Part shown: positions 43,301 to 51,558 of the stretch, piece after piece
How positions within the stretch are numbered: the stretch's first letter is position 1
How the letters are laid out: each line of letters opens with the position of its first letter
Assembly: GCF_035818475.1 (NCBI RefSeq)
Contig: NZ_JAYMGV010000001.1
Location: 992,001-1,056,000 of the forward strand
Origin: Cognatitamlana sp035818475
Lineage (GTDB): Bacteria; Bacteroidota; Bacteroidia; Flavobacteriales; Flavobacteriaceae
Direction of reading: 5' to 3'
Length of the DNA: 64,000 bases
Notes under the pieces: generated by a model
The model's input: the letters and a program-made list of their open reading frames with translations, nothing else
Told to the model about the DNA's origin: nothing
Database searches by the model: none
Translations under genes and position numbers: made by a program

Positions 43301-43780
43301 GGCAATAACGAAGGCCAGGAGAATGGTGGAGAACAAACCGGTGGAAATGGGGAAGGGGCTGATGATGGACAAGAAGAATTATTATATCAAATATACCAGG
43401 AACAGCAACAATTGCGACAGGCTTTAGAAGATAAGTTAGCTAAGGATGGTATAAAAGGAAATGGAAGTGCTTTGGTTAGGCAAATGGAACACATAGAGAT
43501 GGAATTGCTCAATAAAGGTTTCACAAATCAAACATTGCAAAAAATGATTAATCTAAAGCATCAATTATTGAAATTAGAGAATGCAACATTCCAACAAGGC
43601 GAAGATGATGAGCGTGAATCTAATACCAATAAAACAGGGTTTGATAATAACGGCATAAACCAAATACCAACAGCAAAACAATATTTCAAAACTACAGAAA
43701 TATTAAACCGACAAGCTTTACCTTTGCAGCAAACTTATAAGAAAAAAGTACAAGAGTATTTTAAAGAAAAGAATGATTAG
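40349..43780 (+). CDS. DUF4175 family membrane/coiled-coil protein
   Basis: This 1143-residue protein has two N-terminal membrane helices (about 22-45 and 53-75), another near 152-170, extracytoplasmic beta domains (about 190-485) and a huge charged coiled coil (about 490-760) with long Lys/Glu/Gln heptads. It ends with a low-complexity Gly/Glu/Lys linker (about 955-1015, GVGQKEGEGDKEGEQGNK) and a helical tail. This is the Bacteroidota DUF4175 architecture. Function is unknown; a role in the cell envelope is plausible from topology. It overlaps ybeY by eight bases, so they are translationally coupled. Confidence 0.8.
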   Translation: MKNFKAIQNKLEKFIRRYYLNQLLKGGILFFAIGLLYFLFTLFLEHVLWLNTTLRTVLFWLFISVEFGLLTRFIFIPLAKLFKLQKGIDYEAASKIIGQHFPEVNDKLLNVLQLHKTKEDSELLLAGIDQKSLELKPVPFRLAVNFKHNVGYLKYAAVPVIIILLIFFTGNFDWFSNSYKRVVDYKTAYEPPAPFQFFVLNDTLKTIEGIDYKLIVKTAGEVMPESVQIYYNDEAYFLQQKDIGEFEYVFSKPTESTQFQLTANGVTSKPYTLDIIETPSLLSFEMILDYPSYTNKKDEALNSTGNAVVPEGTKVKWKLNTKSTEEVFLYAHDTLALSSDKTGQFEISKQIFKNYDYTLSTSNNNLKDYEKLNFRIDVIKDEYPEMNLKVEKDSLDLQTLYFYGQVSDDYGFTKLQLVYYPSDNEEDKKFEAIPVSDSNVAEFISAFPNNLNIEPGISYELFFQVFDNDVVNHYKSIKSNVFTYRKRTKEEEQQKQLKEQSETITNLNKSLEKFNEQEKQLEELTKTQKEKTSLNFNDKKKLESFFKRQKQQDEMMKNFNKKLNDNLQEFQKERDDKDEFKEDLKERLKENEEKLEKDEKLLKEIEKLQEKISREELVKKLDELAKQNKNKKRSLEQLLELTKRFYVEKKLETLRDDLEKLGEVQEKLSNETEEKNTKEKQEELNKAFQEYKKQIEALEKDNKALKKPIEIPRDKLDEREVENDQKNASDELEKNEQEKPSDQDQEDSNKNQKQNLKNAQKSQKKAAKKMKEMSRQMQSAMQSAGGDQVQEDMEMLRQVLDNLVLFSFDQEVLMNEFKSIEVNHNKFATYLKKQNNLREHFEHIDDSLFALSLRQPKVSEQVNKEITEVYYNIDKALELLAENQLYQGISNQQFTITAANNLADFLSDMLDNMQESMNMSAGQGGQGEMQLPDIIMSQEELNKMMEEGMKKGEKDGSKSGVGQKEGEGDKEGEQGNKGKNGKGKGNNEGQENGGEQTGGNGEGADDGQEELLYQIYQEQQQLRQALEDKLAKDGIKGNGSALVRQMEHIEMELLNKGFTNQTLQKMINLKHQLLKLENATFQQGEDDERESNTNKTGFDNNGINQIPTAKQYFKTTEILNRQALPLQQTYKKKVQEYFKEKND

Positions 43781-44183
43781 TTTTAATTCCGAAACCGATT
43801 TTCATTTAGCTAATGAAGATGCCATTTCTAAATGGATTTCTGAAACCATAGTTGCAGAAAATTATAAGCTAGAAGAGATTAGTTATGTGTTCTGTGATGA
43901 TGAATATTTACATAAATTAAATGTTGAATTTTTAGGTCACGATACGTTAACAGATATTATCAGCTTTGACTATTCAGTGGGAAAAATTATACATGGAGAA
44001 ATATTTATTTCTACTGAGAGAGTGGCAGATAATGCTAAAGACTATCAGGTATCTTTTGAAGAAGAATTAAATAGAGTCATCATTCATGGCGTACTTCATT
44101 ATTGTGGGTATAAGGACAAGACAGAAAGCGAAGCCAAGGTTATGCGTGCCAAGGAGAATCATTACTTGAGCCTGATCACATAA
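43773..44183 (+). CDS. ybeY: Endoribonuclease YbeY (rRNA maturation)
   Basis: This 136-residue single-strand endonuclease takes part in 16S rRNA 3'-end maturation and ribosome quality control. The family core is visible: NVEFLGHDTLTDIISFDY and the metal-binding motif at HGVLHYCGYKD (H105, H109). The usual third ligand, His in HGxLHLxGYDH, is Asp here (D115), a substitution I associate with Bacteroidota members. The start codon lies inside the 3' end of the DUF4175 gene. Confidence 0.92.
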   Translation: MISFNSETDFHLANEDAISKWISETIVAENYKLEEISYVFCDDEYLHKLNVEFLGHDTLTDIISFDYSVGKIIHGEIFISTERVADNAKDYQVSFEEELNRVIIHGVLHYCGYKDKTESEAKVMRAKENHYLSLIT

Positions 44184-44208
44184 TTAAAGAATTCAGCGTA
44201 TATTTGCA

Positions 44209-44216
44209 AACTTAAA
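44209..44216 (+). promoter_or_regulatory. -7 box for mnmG
   Basis: TATATTTG (TAnnTTTG), followed by C as in many flavobacterial promoters, lies 45 bases before mnmG. The parS-like palindrome falls just downstream of the expected start of transcription. Confidence 0.5.
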
Positions 44217-44223
44217 TTGTTTG

Positions 44224-44239
44224 TGTTCCACGTGGAACA
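44224..44239. other. parS-like centromere site, copy 1
   Basis: TGTTCCACGTGGAACA is a perfect 16-bp palindrome differing from the classical parS consensus (TGTTTCACGTGAAACA) only by a symmetric T-to-C / A-to-G change. It sits in the short gap before mnmG. ParB binding is inferred from the sequence. Confidence 0.75.
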
Positions 44240-44261
44240 TATCTATTGAAATCAAGAAATC

Positions 44262-46133
44262 ATGTTTAACGAAGTTTATGATGTAATTGTTGTTGGAGGA
44301 GGGCATGCCGGAAGCGAAGCTGCTGCTGCTGCTGCCAATATGGGAAGTAAGACACTATTAGTGACCATGAATTTGCAAAACATTGCACAAATGTCTTGTA
44401 ATCCTGCCATGGGTGGAATTGCAAAAGGACAAATTGTACGGGAGATCGATGCGCTTGGTGGTTATAGTGGTATCGTGTCTGATACTTCAGCCATACAATT
44501 TAAAATGCTTAATAAATCTAAAGGGCCTGCTATGTGGAGTCCCAGAGTGCAAAGTGATAGAATGCGCTTTGCTGAAGACTGGCGAATGCTTCTAGAAGGT
44601 ACACCAAACCTTGATTTTTATCAGGAGATGGTATCAGCATTGTCAATAGATAAAGGAAAAGTAGTTGGAGTAAAAACATCACTAGGGATTGAAATAAAAG
44701 CGAAATCGGTAGTGCTAACCAACGGTACTTTTTTAAATGGATTAATTCATATTGGCGATAAAAATTTTGGAGGAGGAAGAGCAGGTGAGCGAGCAGCAAC
44801 CGGAATAACCGAGCAGCTTGTTGATTTAGGTTTTGATTCCGGGAGAATGAAAACAGGAACACCTCCAAGGGTAGACGGAAGGTCTTTGGATTATTCAAAA
44901 ATGATAGAGCAACCCGGAGATGATAATCCTGAAAAGTTCTCTTATCTGGATACGACTAGGCCGCTACAAAAACAGCGTTCTTGCCATATGACTTATACCA
45001 GTGAATTGGTTCATGATTTACTTCGGGAAGGGTTTGACAGGTCGCCCATGTTTAACGGAAGAATTAAAAGTTTGGGGCCAAGATATTGCCCGTCTATAGA
45101 AGATAAGATAAATCGTTTTGCTGATAAAGACAGACATCAACTTTTTATTGAACCGGAAGGGTGGAACACCTGTGAGGTTTATGTGAATGGGTTCTCAACA
45201 TCTTTACCAGAGGATGTTCAGTTTAAAGCATTACGATCTGTAGTTGGTTTTGAGAATGTGAAGTTTTTCAGACCAGGTTATGCTATTGAATATGATTATT
45301 TCCCACCAACACAATTGAAGCATACTTTAGAAACTAAATTGGTAGAGGGGTTGTATTTTGCCGGACAAATTAATGGAACAACAGGATATGAAGAAGCGGC
45401 ATCGCAAGGCCTTATGGCGGGTGTAAATGCAAGCCTGAAAATTCATGAAAAAGGCCCATTTATTTTAAAACGGGATGAAGCTTATATAGGCGTTTTGATA
45501 GATGATTTAATTACAAAAGGCACAGAAGAACCCTATAGGATGTTTACTTCAAGGGCTGAATATAGAACCTTGTTACGTCAGGATAACGCCGATTTAAGAT
45601 TAACGCCAAAAGGATATGATTTGGGATTGGCCTCAATAAAGCGTTTAAAACGCATGGAGGAGAAACATCAATCGGCTGAAAAGTTTGTTAAATTTTTTGA
45701 GGATACAAGTGTAAAACCTGAAGAGATTAATCCAATATTAGAAGACAAAAAATCATCGCCTGTTAAACAATCCGGTAAGCTTTTTAAGATATTTGCGCGA
45801 CCAAATATAGAGATGGAGGATGTTAGAAAAGTAGATAGTGTTGAAGCATATATTCAAGAAAATAAATTAGACAGAGAGGTTATTGAGCAGGCCGAAATAC
45901 AAGTTAAGTATTCTGGATATATAGCTAAAGAAAAAAATAATGCAGACAAACTTAGTAGATTGGAGTATGTCAAAATTCCAGAAAGTTTTGATTATAGTCA
46001 GATTAAATCCATGAGTTTTGAGGCGCGGGAAAAACTTAAAAAAATTCAGCCCACAACAGTATCTCAGGCATCAAGAATTAGTGGCGTTTCGCCAAATGAT
46101 ATCTCTGTATTGTTGGTTTATATGGGCAGATGA
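44262..46133 (+). CDS. mnmG: tRNA uridine-5-carboxymethylaminomethyl modification enzyme (FAD subunit)
   Basis: This 623-residue FAD-binding subunit of the MnmE-MnmG complex modifies U34 of certain tRNAs. It has the N-terminal Rossmann motif VIVVGGGHAGSEAAAAAA, the signature GPRYCPSIEDKI with its conserved Cys, and SRAEYRTLLRQDNADLRL in the C-terminal half. The helical tail ends SRISGVSPNDISVLLVYM. Length is standard for long-form MnmG. The gene is flanked by two parS-like palindromes, in keeping with the frequent origin-proximal position of gidA/mnmG. mnmE is not in the window. Confidence 0.97.
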   Translation: MFNEVYDVIVVGGGHAGSEAAAAAANMGSKTLLVTMNLQNIAQMSCNPAMGGIAKGQIVREIDALGGYSGIVSDTSAIQFKMLNKSKGPAMWSPRVQSDRMRFAEDWRMLLEGTPNLDFYQEMVSALSIDKGKVVGVKTSLGIEIKAKSVVLTNGTFLNGLIHIGDKNFGGGRAGERAATGITEQLVDLGFDSGRMKTGTPPRVDGRSLDYSKMIEQPGDDNPEKFSYLDTTRPLQKQRSCHMTYTSELVHDLLREGFDRSPMFNGRIKSLGPRYCPSIEDKINRFADKDRHQLFIEPEGWNTCEVYVNGFSTSLPEDVQFKALRSVVGFENVKFFRPGYAIEYDYFPPTQLKHTLETKLVEGLYFAGQINGTTGYEEAASQGLMAGVNASLKIHEKGPFILKRDEAYIGVLIDDLITKGTEEPYRMFTSRAEYRTLLRQDNADLRLTPKGYDLGLASIKRLKRMEEKHQSAEKFVKFFEDTSVKPEEINPILEDKKSSPVKQSGKLFKIFARPNIEMEDVRKVDSVEAYIQENKLDREVIEQAEIQVKYSGYIAKEKNNADKLSRLEYVKIPESFDYSQIKSMSFEAREKLKKIQPTTVSQASRISGVSPNDISVLLVYMGR

Positions 46134-46153
46134 TTTTAGATATTTTTAAAAAA

Positions 46154-46169
46154 CGTTCCACGTGGAACA
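46154..46169. other. parS-like centromere site, copy 2
   Basis: CGTTCCACGTGGAACA keeps the perfect 14-bp palindrome GTTCCACGTGGAAC of copy 1; only the outer base differs. It lies 20 bases after the mnmG stop, so the pair brackets the gene 1.93 kb apart. Confidence 0.72.
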
Positions 46170-46284
46170 TAAAGTTTGATGTTCTTTGTTGTATGCTTTT
46201 TAAGCATATTTTAATTAATATTTAATATGGTCTTAGACGTAGCTAAAAGGTCTTTTTTATAATAAAGTTTCTATTCAATTACTT

Positions 46285-47139
46285 GTGACTAATAATAATC
46301 AGATACATTTAAGAGTAAAAGATTACTCTGTTTCGGGAGAAGAATTTGACTTAATTGAAAACAAAGAGTTTGGTTTTTTAGAGACCATGCCTCAACCGCT
46401 TTCAAATAAACTTCAGGAGTATTATCAAAGTGAAGATTATATTTCGCATACAGATTCAAAACGAAATCTGTTTGAGAAAGTGTATCATGTAGTAAGAGGT
46501 ATTGCTCTTAAAAGTAAATTGAATTTAATTAATTCATTTCAGGGAGAGGAGAAAAAACTTTTAGATGTTGGATGTGGAACAGGAGATTTTTTGCAAACCG
46601 CCCAGAACAATAATTGGAAGGTTTTTGGAATAGAACCAAATGAACAGGCTAGAAAAATTGCAAATACAAAAACTAATAACTCTGTTTTTGAAATAGAAGA
46701 ACTTTTGAAGTTTGAAGATCATAGTTTTGATGTGATAACACTTTGGCATGTTTTAGAACACCTTCCGGATTTAGAAAACCATATTAAAGTTTTTAGAAAA
46801 CTTTTAAAACCTAATGGCTTTTTAATTATTGCTGTACCTAATTATAAAAGTTATGATGCAAAATATTATAAACAGTTTTGGGCAGCTTATGATGTTCCCA
46901 GACACTTTTGGCATTTTAACCAGGAATCTATTTTAAAATTGACAAGAAAATATAGGTTAGAACTTAAAAAAGTAAAACCTATGTGGTTTGATGCATTTTA
47001 TGTGAGTATGCTTTCTGAAAAATATAAGACAGGAAAAATGAATCCTATAAAAGGAATTTGCATAGGACTACTTTCAAACATTAAAGCGGTTCTGTCAAAA
47101 GAAGCTTCTTCTTTAATTTATGTCATTAAAAAAAGCTAA
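46285..47139 (+). CDS. Class I SAM-dependent methyltransferase
   Basis: This 284-residue protein has a Methyltransf_23-type Rossmann domain: motif I LLDVGCGTGDFLQTA (about 91-105), acidic loop FGIEPNEQA, motif IV VITLWHVLEHLPD and post-motif LLKPNGFLIIAVPN. The N-terminal 70 residues (FLETMPQPLSNKLQEYYQSEDYISH) and the basic C-terminal helices resemble methyltransferases acting on quinones, lipids or surface glycans. The substrate is unknown. The start used here is GTG at 46285; no ATG occurs nearby upstream. Confidence 0.8.
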   Translation: MTNNNQIHLRVKDYSVSGEEFDLIENKEFGFLETMPQPLSNKLQEYYQSEDYISHTDSKRNLFEKVYHVVRGIALKSKLNLINSFQGEEKKLLDVGCGTGDFLQTAQNNNWKVFGIEPNEQARKIANTKTNNSVFEIEELLKFEDHSFDVITLWHVLEHLPDLENHIKVFRKLLKPNGFLIIAVPNYKSYDAKYYKQFWAAYDVPRHFWHFNQESILKLTRKYRLELKKVKPMWFDAFYVSMLSEKYKTGKMNPIKGICIGLLSNIKAVLSKEASSLIYVIKKS

Positions 47140-47335
47140 AACGCAATTTAAAGATTGTTTTTAAGCTTAAAACCTTAAAAAAGTATAAATACTAGTGGTT
47201 TTTTCAAAGAGGGCTTAAAAGGCTTTATTTGAATTTGTTTTCAATAAGCATTAGTTATTATATGTTTTTTTACTATAACTATATCTTATAAGTTAATTTC
47301 AAACCAATTCTCATCCTGTTTTTAAGATACTTTGT

Positions 47336-47343
47336 TACATTTG
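47336..47343 (+). promoter_or_regulatory. -7 box for the OmpH-like gene
   Basis: TACATTTG (TAnnTTTG) lies 21 bases before ATG 47365. It falls within the frame that would extend to a TTG at 47332, which supports the ATG start. Confidence 0.55.
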
Positions 47344-47364
47344 TGCCGATTAAAAAATAAAGAA

Positions 47365-47883
47365 ATGAAAAATATATTTTATGTTGCATTAATAGCAATA
47401 GCTTTTACATCTTGCCAACAACAAAAAATTGGTTATGTAGATAATAGTACTGTGATTAATGATTTTCAAAAAAAGAAAGATATTGAGGCAAAGTTTCAAA
47501 CCAAAGAACAAGCCTTTAGAAAGAAAGCAGATAGCATTGGTAAAGCCTTTGAACTAGAAGTTCAGGAAACTCAAATTACAGCTAGAAAATCATCTCAGAC
47601 TAAGGCTCAGGAATTAATGGCCGGGTTACAACAAAAGCAACAATTACTACAACAACAAATGCAATTTGAGCAACAGCAACTTACACAAGCATTTCAATCT
47701 GAAATAGATTCTATAATTATTAATGTAAAAGATTTTGTTAAAGGTTACGGAAAATCTAATGGGTATACATATATCTTAGGAACAAGTGACGCGGCAGCAT
47801 CTGTACTTTATGGAACAGATGAAAACGATTTAACACAGACTATTTTAAAAGCTCTGAATGCTGATTATGAAAAGGCTGAATAA
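47365..47883 (+). CDS. OmpH/Skp-like periplasmic chaperone family lipoprotein
   Basis: The 172 residues start at 47365, with a lipoprotein-like signal peptide (MKNIFYVALIAIAFTSCQQQ). The mature protein opens with KIGYVDNSTVIND, the short beta-strand start typical of OmpH/Skp, followed by a long Gln/Lys-rich coiled coil (about 45-115) and the C-terminal segment YTYILGTSDAAASVLYGTDENDLT, also family-like. Skp relatives shield unfolded outer-membrane proteins in the periplasm; a lipid anchor is an unusual twist. It is a monocistronic unit with its own box and terminator. Confidence 0.82.
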   Translation: MKNIFYVALIAIAFTSCQQQKIGYVDNSTVINDFQKKKDIEAKFQTKEQAFRKKADSIGKAFELEVQETQITARKSSQTKAQELMAGLQQKQQLLQQQMQFEQQQLTQAFQSEIDSIIINVKDFVKGYGKSNGYTYILGTSDAAASVLYGTDENDLTQTILKALNADYEKAE

Positions 47884-47909
47884 TATATATTTTAGTAAAT
47901 AGAAAATTG

Positions 47910-47944
47910 ATAAAGCCAGCTTATTTAGCTGGCTTTATTTTTTT
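47910..47944 (+). terminator. Terminator after the OmpH-like gene
   Basis: The 11-bp stem ATAAAGCCAGC / GCTGGCTTTAT with a short A/T loop is followed by a T-run. Confidence 0.9.
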
Positions 47945-48022
47945 ATACAAACTGTTAAATAATTATGAATACAATGTAATTTATTGATAATCAGTTATTT
48001 GTGATTTGTTTTTAATTAATTT

Positions 48023-48031
48023 CACTCCAAA
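48023..48031 (+). promoter_or_regulatory. CACTCCAAA half-site upstream of the LytTR gene
   Basis: TTTCACTCCAAA occurs 81 bases before the LytTR gene and matches the doubled sites upstream of the TonB receptor. This suggests autoregulation through a single strong half-site. Confidence 0.45.
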
Positions 48032-48112
48032 TGCCTGATTATCAATTAAATTATAAATTTGTAATGTTGAACTCACATGAGCTTAATTCGTTTTACCTTG
48101 TAAATTTTTTAG

Positions 48113-49009
48113 ATGAAGATTGATACTTTTCTAAATCTACCCTTTAATTTTTTTGATTCTAATAAAAATAAATGGATCTATGTAATAGTGTCAACCATAT
48201 TTCCTCTTATTTTTTTGGCTTTATTTTTACCCTATGGCCTTTCTGAAGAGATTGAAAACCCGGTAAACCCTTTTATAAACATAGTGCTTTTCTTTTTGTC
48301 AATAGGCCTTAGTACTTTTATAGCTCTTTCTTTTTCTCAATTTTTTGCCAGAAAACTGTTTGGCTTTGAACATGTAACCATAAAGAAGTATATGGGATGG
48401 TTCTTATTGGAACCGTTAGGCTTAATTTTAGTTTATTTTGGTTTTTCATTTGTTATTCCCGATTTAGGAAATGATTTTGAAAAAGAATTAAACATAGTTT
48501 TTCAGATTAAAAACTATTTTAGAGCAACTCTTATTTTACTATTCCCTTTTTTTGGATGTATTATTTATATAGTTATTAAAAACCTCAATGATGAACTTAA
48601 AGAATTGGGAGAACAGCTAAAACGTTATAAAAGTAAATTTAGTAAAAGCCAAAAAACTGAGCTCCTCCATATTAAAGATGAAAATGATAACCTTGATTTA
48701 TCGTTAGAACTAAAAGACTTTCTTTTTGCTGAATCCAGTAATCAATATGTTTTAATTCACTATTTAAAAGAAGGAAGAATAAAGAAACATATCACTAGAA
48801 ATAGATTGAAAAGCTTCTTAAATCAAACAAAAAATTTGCCCATAAAACAGTGTCATAGATCTTACGCTACTAACCTTTTAAACGTTGAGCATAAAGTTAA
48901 AAGCCAGGGTAAAGACTTTTTGGTTATTAGTAATACAGAACATGCTAAAGTGCCTATATCTAAGTCGTATTTAGACCAAATCAATAGAGAACTCGCTCTT
49001 AAAAATTAA
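48113..49009 (+). CDS. Membrane-bound LytTR-family transcriptional regulator
   Basis: This 298-residue protein has four membrane helices in the N-terminal half (about 20-40, 50-75, 90-115, 135-160), a coiled linker (NLNDELKELGEQLKRYKSKF) and a C-terminal LytTR DNA-binding domain (about 195-290, with DFLFAESSNQYVLIHY, TRNRLKSFLNQT and IKQCHRSYATNLLNV). No receiver domain is present, so it is a membrane-anchored one-component regulator. It lies directly upstream of a TonB receptor/DUF4249 pair whose leader carries a direct repeat with LytTR-site geometry. Confidence 0.88.
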   Translation: MKIDTFLNLPFNFFDSNKNKWIYVIVSTIFPLIFLALFLPYGLSEEIENPVNPFINIVLFFLSIGLSTFIALSFSQFFARKLFGFEHVTIKKYMGWFLLEPLGLILVYFGFSFVIPDLGNDFEKELNIVFQIKNYFRATLILLFPFFGCIIYIVIKNLNDELKELGEQLKRYKSKFSKSQKTELLHIKDENDNLDLSLELKDFLFAESSNQYVLIHYLKEGRIKKHITRNRLKSFLNQTKNLPIKQCHRSYATNLLNVEHKVKSQGKDFLVISNTEHAKVPISKSYLDQINRELALKN

Positions 49010-49024
49010 ATATAATTCTTATTC

Positions 49025-49053
49025 CACTCCAAAAATACCTGTTTCACTCCAAA
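49025..49053 (+). promoter_or_regulatory. Direct repeat of CACTCCAAA, probable LytTR operator
   Basis: CACTCCAAA lies at 49025-49033 and 49045-49053, two 9-base half-sites with an 11-base spacer, the arrangement known for LytTR regulators (9-bp repeats about 10-13 bp apart). It precedes a weak -7-like box (TTTCTTTG, 49091-49098). Confidence 0.6.
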
Positions 49054-49178
49054 CCTTGTTTTTTAGGATAATAACAGTAAATATTCAAATTTTCTTTGCG
49101 TTTTAGTTTTCAATGCAACCTTATCAAACTTGGGTTGTCTATGAATTAGTCATCTAATTATAAAAACAGAAAGTTAAA

Positions 49179-51554
49179 ATGAGAAACATTGTATTAGTGT
49201 TGTGTCTGGTATTAGTCACAACTTTAACTGCTCAAAATACTTATAGTATAAGAGGTGTAGTTAAAGATTTTAAAAACGGAGAAACCTTATTAGGAGCCAC
49301 AGTGCTAATTAAGGGGACCAGTAATGGAGCCATAACAAACGCTTATGGATTTTATTCTTTAACGGCTCAAGAAGGCCATTATACACTTGTTGTCTCTTAT
49401 ATGGGGTATAAAGAGGTTGAAAAAGAGATTATTTTAAGTAAGGATCAGGTTATTGATTTTGAAATTGAAGAGCTTTCAGAACAATTGGATGAAATTGTTA
49501 TCATTGCCGAAGAGGCAGAACATGTAAATATTGCTAAACCACAAATGGGAGTCTCTAAAATAAAGGCTGCAACCATAAAGCAAATGCCGGCTGTTTTAGG
49601 TGAGGTAGATGTGATCAAATCTATTCAAATGCTCCCCGGTGTTACTAATAATGGCGAAGGTACTGCAGGCTTTAATGTAAGGGGAGGTGCTGTAGATCAA
49701 AACCTGGTCTTGCTTGATGAAGCCATAATTTATAACACCTCTCATTTTTTTGGATTCTTTTCCGTTTTTAATACAGATGTTATTAAAGATGTTAAACTTT
49801 ATAAAGGAGATATCCCCGCTAAATTTGGGGGACGCGTATCATCCGTTTTGGATGTGCATCAAAAAGATGGTAACAGTAAAAAATTCACGGCTACAGGAGG
49901 TGTTGGGTTGATTTCCAGTAGGTTAGCTATAGAGGCACCTTTGTTTGAAGATAAAGGCTCATTTTTAATAGCAGGAAGGTCATCTTATGCACACCTGTTT
50001 ATGAAAACTATAGAAGACCTTAAAGATGATAAAGTATCTTTCTATGATTTAAACCTTAAAGCTAACTACGCCATAAATAAAAATAACCGCATATATCTTT
50101 CAGGATACTTTGGAAGAGATAAGTTTGATTTATCAAATATCGTTGAAAATGAATATGGTAATGCTTCCGGAAATTTAAGGTGGAATCACGTTTTTAATGA
50201 TAAGCTTTTTTCTAATCTATCATTAATTTACAGTAAATATGATTACAGGTTTGTGTTGAGTTTTGCAGAATTAGATTGGATTGCAGATATTAAGAATTAT
50301 AATTTAAAATACGATTTTGGATACTATGTAAATGATAAATTGAAAATAGATTTTGGTGTTAGTGGAATCTTTCACAATTTGAATCCGGGAGAGGTGAAAC
50401 CAACATCAGAAACATCGCCAATTAACTATTTAAAATTAGATCAGAAACGAGCTTTTGAAAGCGGGTTATATGCAAGCGCTGAGCATAAGCTAACCAATAA
50501 ATTAACAGCTTCATATGGATTGCGTTATAGTAGGTTTAATAGGCTGGGCGGACAGTATGTTACAGACTATTTAGATGATAAGCCTGTTGTTTATAATAGT
50601 ACTTTAGGAATTTATGAGAGAGGAGAAGCTATTGGTGAAACATTTTACAAGAAAAATGAAAGTATAAAAACCTTTAATAACCTGGAACCAAGGTTGGGGC
50701 TGTCTTATCAATTAAATTCATCAGAATCCATTAAAGCAAACTATACCAGATCTTCACAATATATGCATTTGTTATCCAATACATCTGCGGTAACTCCGGT
50801 AGATGTATGGACTCCTAGTGGAAAGTATATTAAACCGCAGTTATCCAATCAATATGCATTAGGATATTATAAGAATTTTAAAGACAATATATTTTCAATA
50901 GAACTGGAATCTTATTATAAAACAATAGACAATAGAATTGATTATATAGATGGTTCAGACCTGATAGGAACCAACACTATTGAAACAGAGATATTAAATG
51001 GTGAAGCCAGAGCTTATGGGGTGGAGCTTTTGCTAAGAAAAAACAAAGGAAGGTTTACAGGCTGGTTTGGATATACCTGGTCTAAATCAGAACAAAGAAC
51101 ACTTGGTGGCGATGCCGGAGGGCCGGGAATTAATAATGGAAAATGGTATAACACGCCTTATGATAGAACACACGATTTTTCAGTAACAGGAAGCTATAAA
51201 CTAAACAATAAATGGCGCTTTAGTGCTAACGCTGTATATCAAACAGGTAGACCCGTAACATATCCAGACGGACAGTATGAATATGAAGGCTTATCAATAG
51301 CTAGCTATTCTGATAGGAATGAAAGCAGGCTACCGGCATATCATAGATTAGATCTTTCTGCCACTTTTAAACCCAATAATAAACCAAGTAGAAGATGGAA
51401 AGGCGAATGGGTTTTTGGTATCTATAATGTTTATAACCGTAAAAATGCAGCATCAATTACTTTTGAGGAAAACCAAGATACCGGTCAAAACGAAGCTACC
51501 AGAACAGCCATTTTTGGCATTATTCCTTCAATAACCTATAATTTTAAATTTTAA
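49179..51554 (+). CDS. TonB-dependent outer-membrane receptor
   Basis: This 791-residue receptor has a signal peptide (ending LTAQ), a carboxypeptidase-regulatory-like domain (about 20-105, GVVKDFKNGETLLGATVLIKG), a plug (about 125-225, MLPGVTNNGEGTAGFNVRGG; GGRVSSVLDVHQKDG) and a barrel ending ITYNFKF. It is shorter than SusC proteins and lacks a SusD partner. It pairs with a DUF4249 lipoprotein four bases downstream, a recurring flavobacterial combination of unknown substrate, possibly a metal or peptide ligand. Control by the adjacent LytTR regulator is suggested by the operator repeat. Confidence 0.92.
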   Translation: MRNIVLVLCLVLVTTLTAQNTYSIRGVVKDFKNGETLLGATVLIKGTSNGAITNAYGFYSLTAQEGHYTLVVSYMGYKEVEKEIILSKDQVIDFEIEELSEQLDEIVIIAEEAEHVNIAKPQMGVSKIKAATIKQMPAVLGEVDVIKSIQMLPGVTNNGEGTAGFNVRGGAVDQNLVLLDEAIIYNTSHFFGFFSVFNTDVIKDVKLYKGDIPAKFGGRVSSVLDVHQKDGNSKKFTATGGVGLISSRLAIEAPLFEDKGSFLIAGRSSYAHLFMKTIEDLKDDKVSFYDLNLKANYAINKNNRIYLSGYFGRDKFDLSNIVENEYGNASGNLRWNHVFNDKLFSNLSLIYSKYDYRFVLSFAELDWIADIKNYNLKYDFGYYVNDKLKIDFGVSGIFHNLNPGEVKPTSETSPINYLKLDQKRAFESGLYASAEHKLTNKLTASYGLRYSRFNRLGGQYVTDYLDDKPVVYNSTLGIYERGEAIGETFYKKNESIKTFNNLEPRLGLSYQLNSSESIKANYTRSSQYMHLLSNTSAVTPVDVWTPSGKYIKPQLSNQYALGYYKNFKDNIFSIELESYYKTIDNRIDYIDGSDLIGTNTIETEILNGEARAYGVELLLRKNKGRFTGWFGYTWSKSEQRTLGGDAGGPGINNGKWYNTPYDRTHDFSVTGSYKLNNKWRFSANAVYQTGRPVTYPDGQYEYEGLSIASYSDRNESRLPAYHRLDLSATFKPNNKPSRRWKGEWVFGIYNVYNRKNAASITFEENQDTGQNEATRTAIFGIIPSITYNFKF

Positions 51555-51558
51555 TACC

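Noticed and set aside
43021..43372. Long antisense open frames opposite the DUF4175 gene
   Set aside because: They mirror the Lys/Glu/Gly-rich codons of the sense strand, give Ser/Phe/Pro-rich peptides without domains, and have no promoter or start context.
47332..47364. TTG start for the OmpH-like gene
   Set aside because: It overlaps the promoter box TACATTTG, and the lipoprotein signal peptide starts at ATG 47365.
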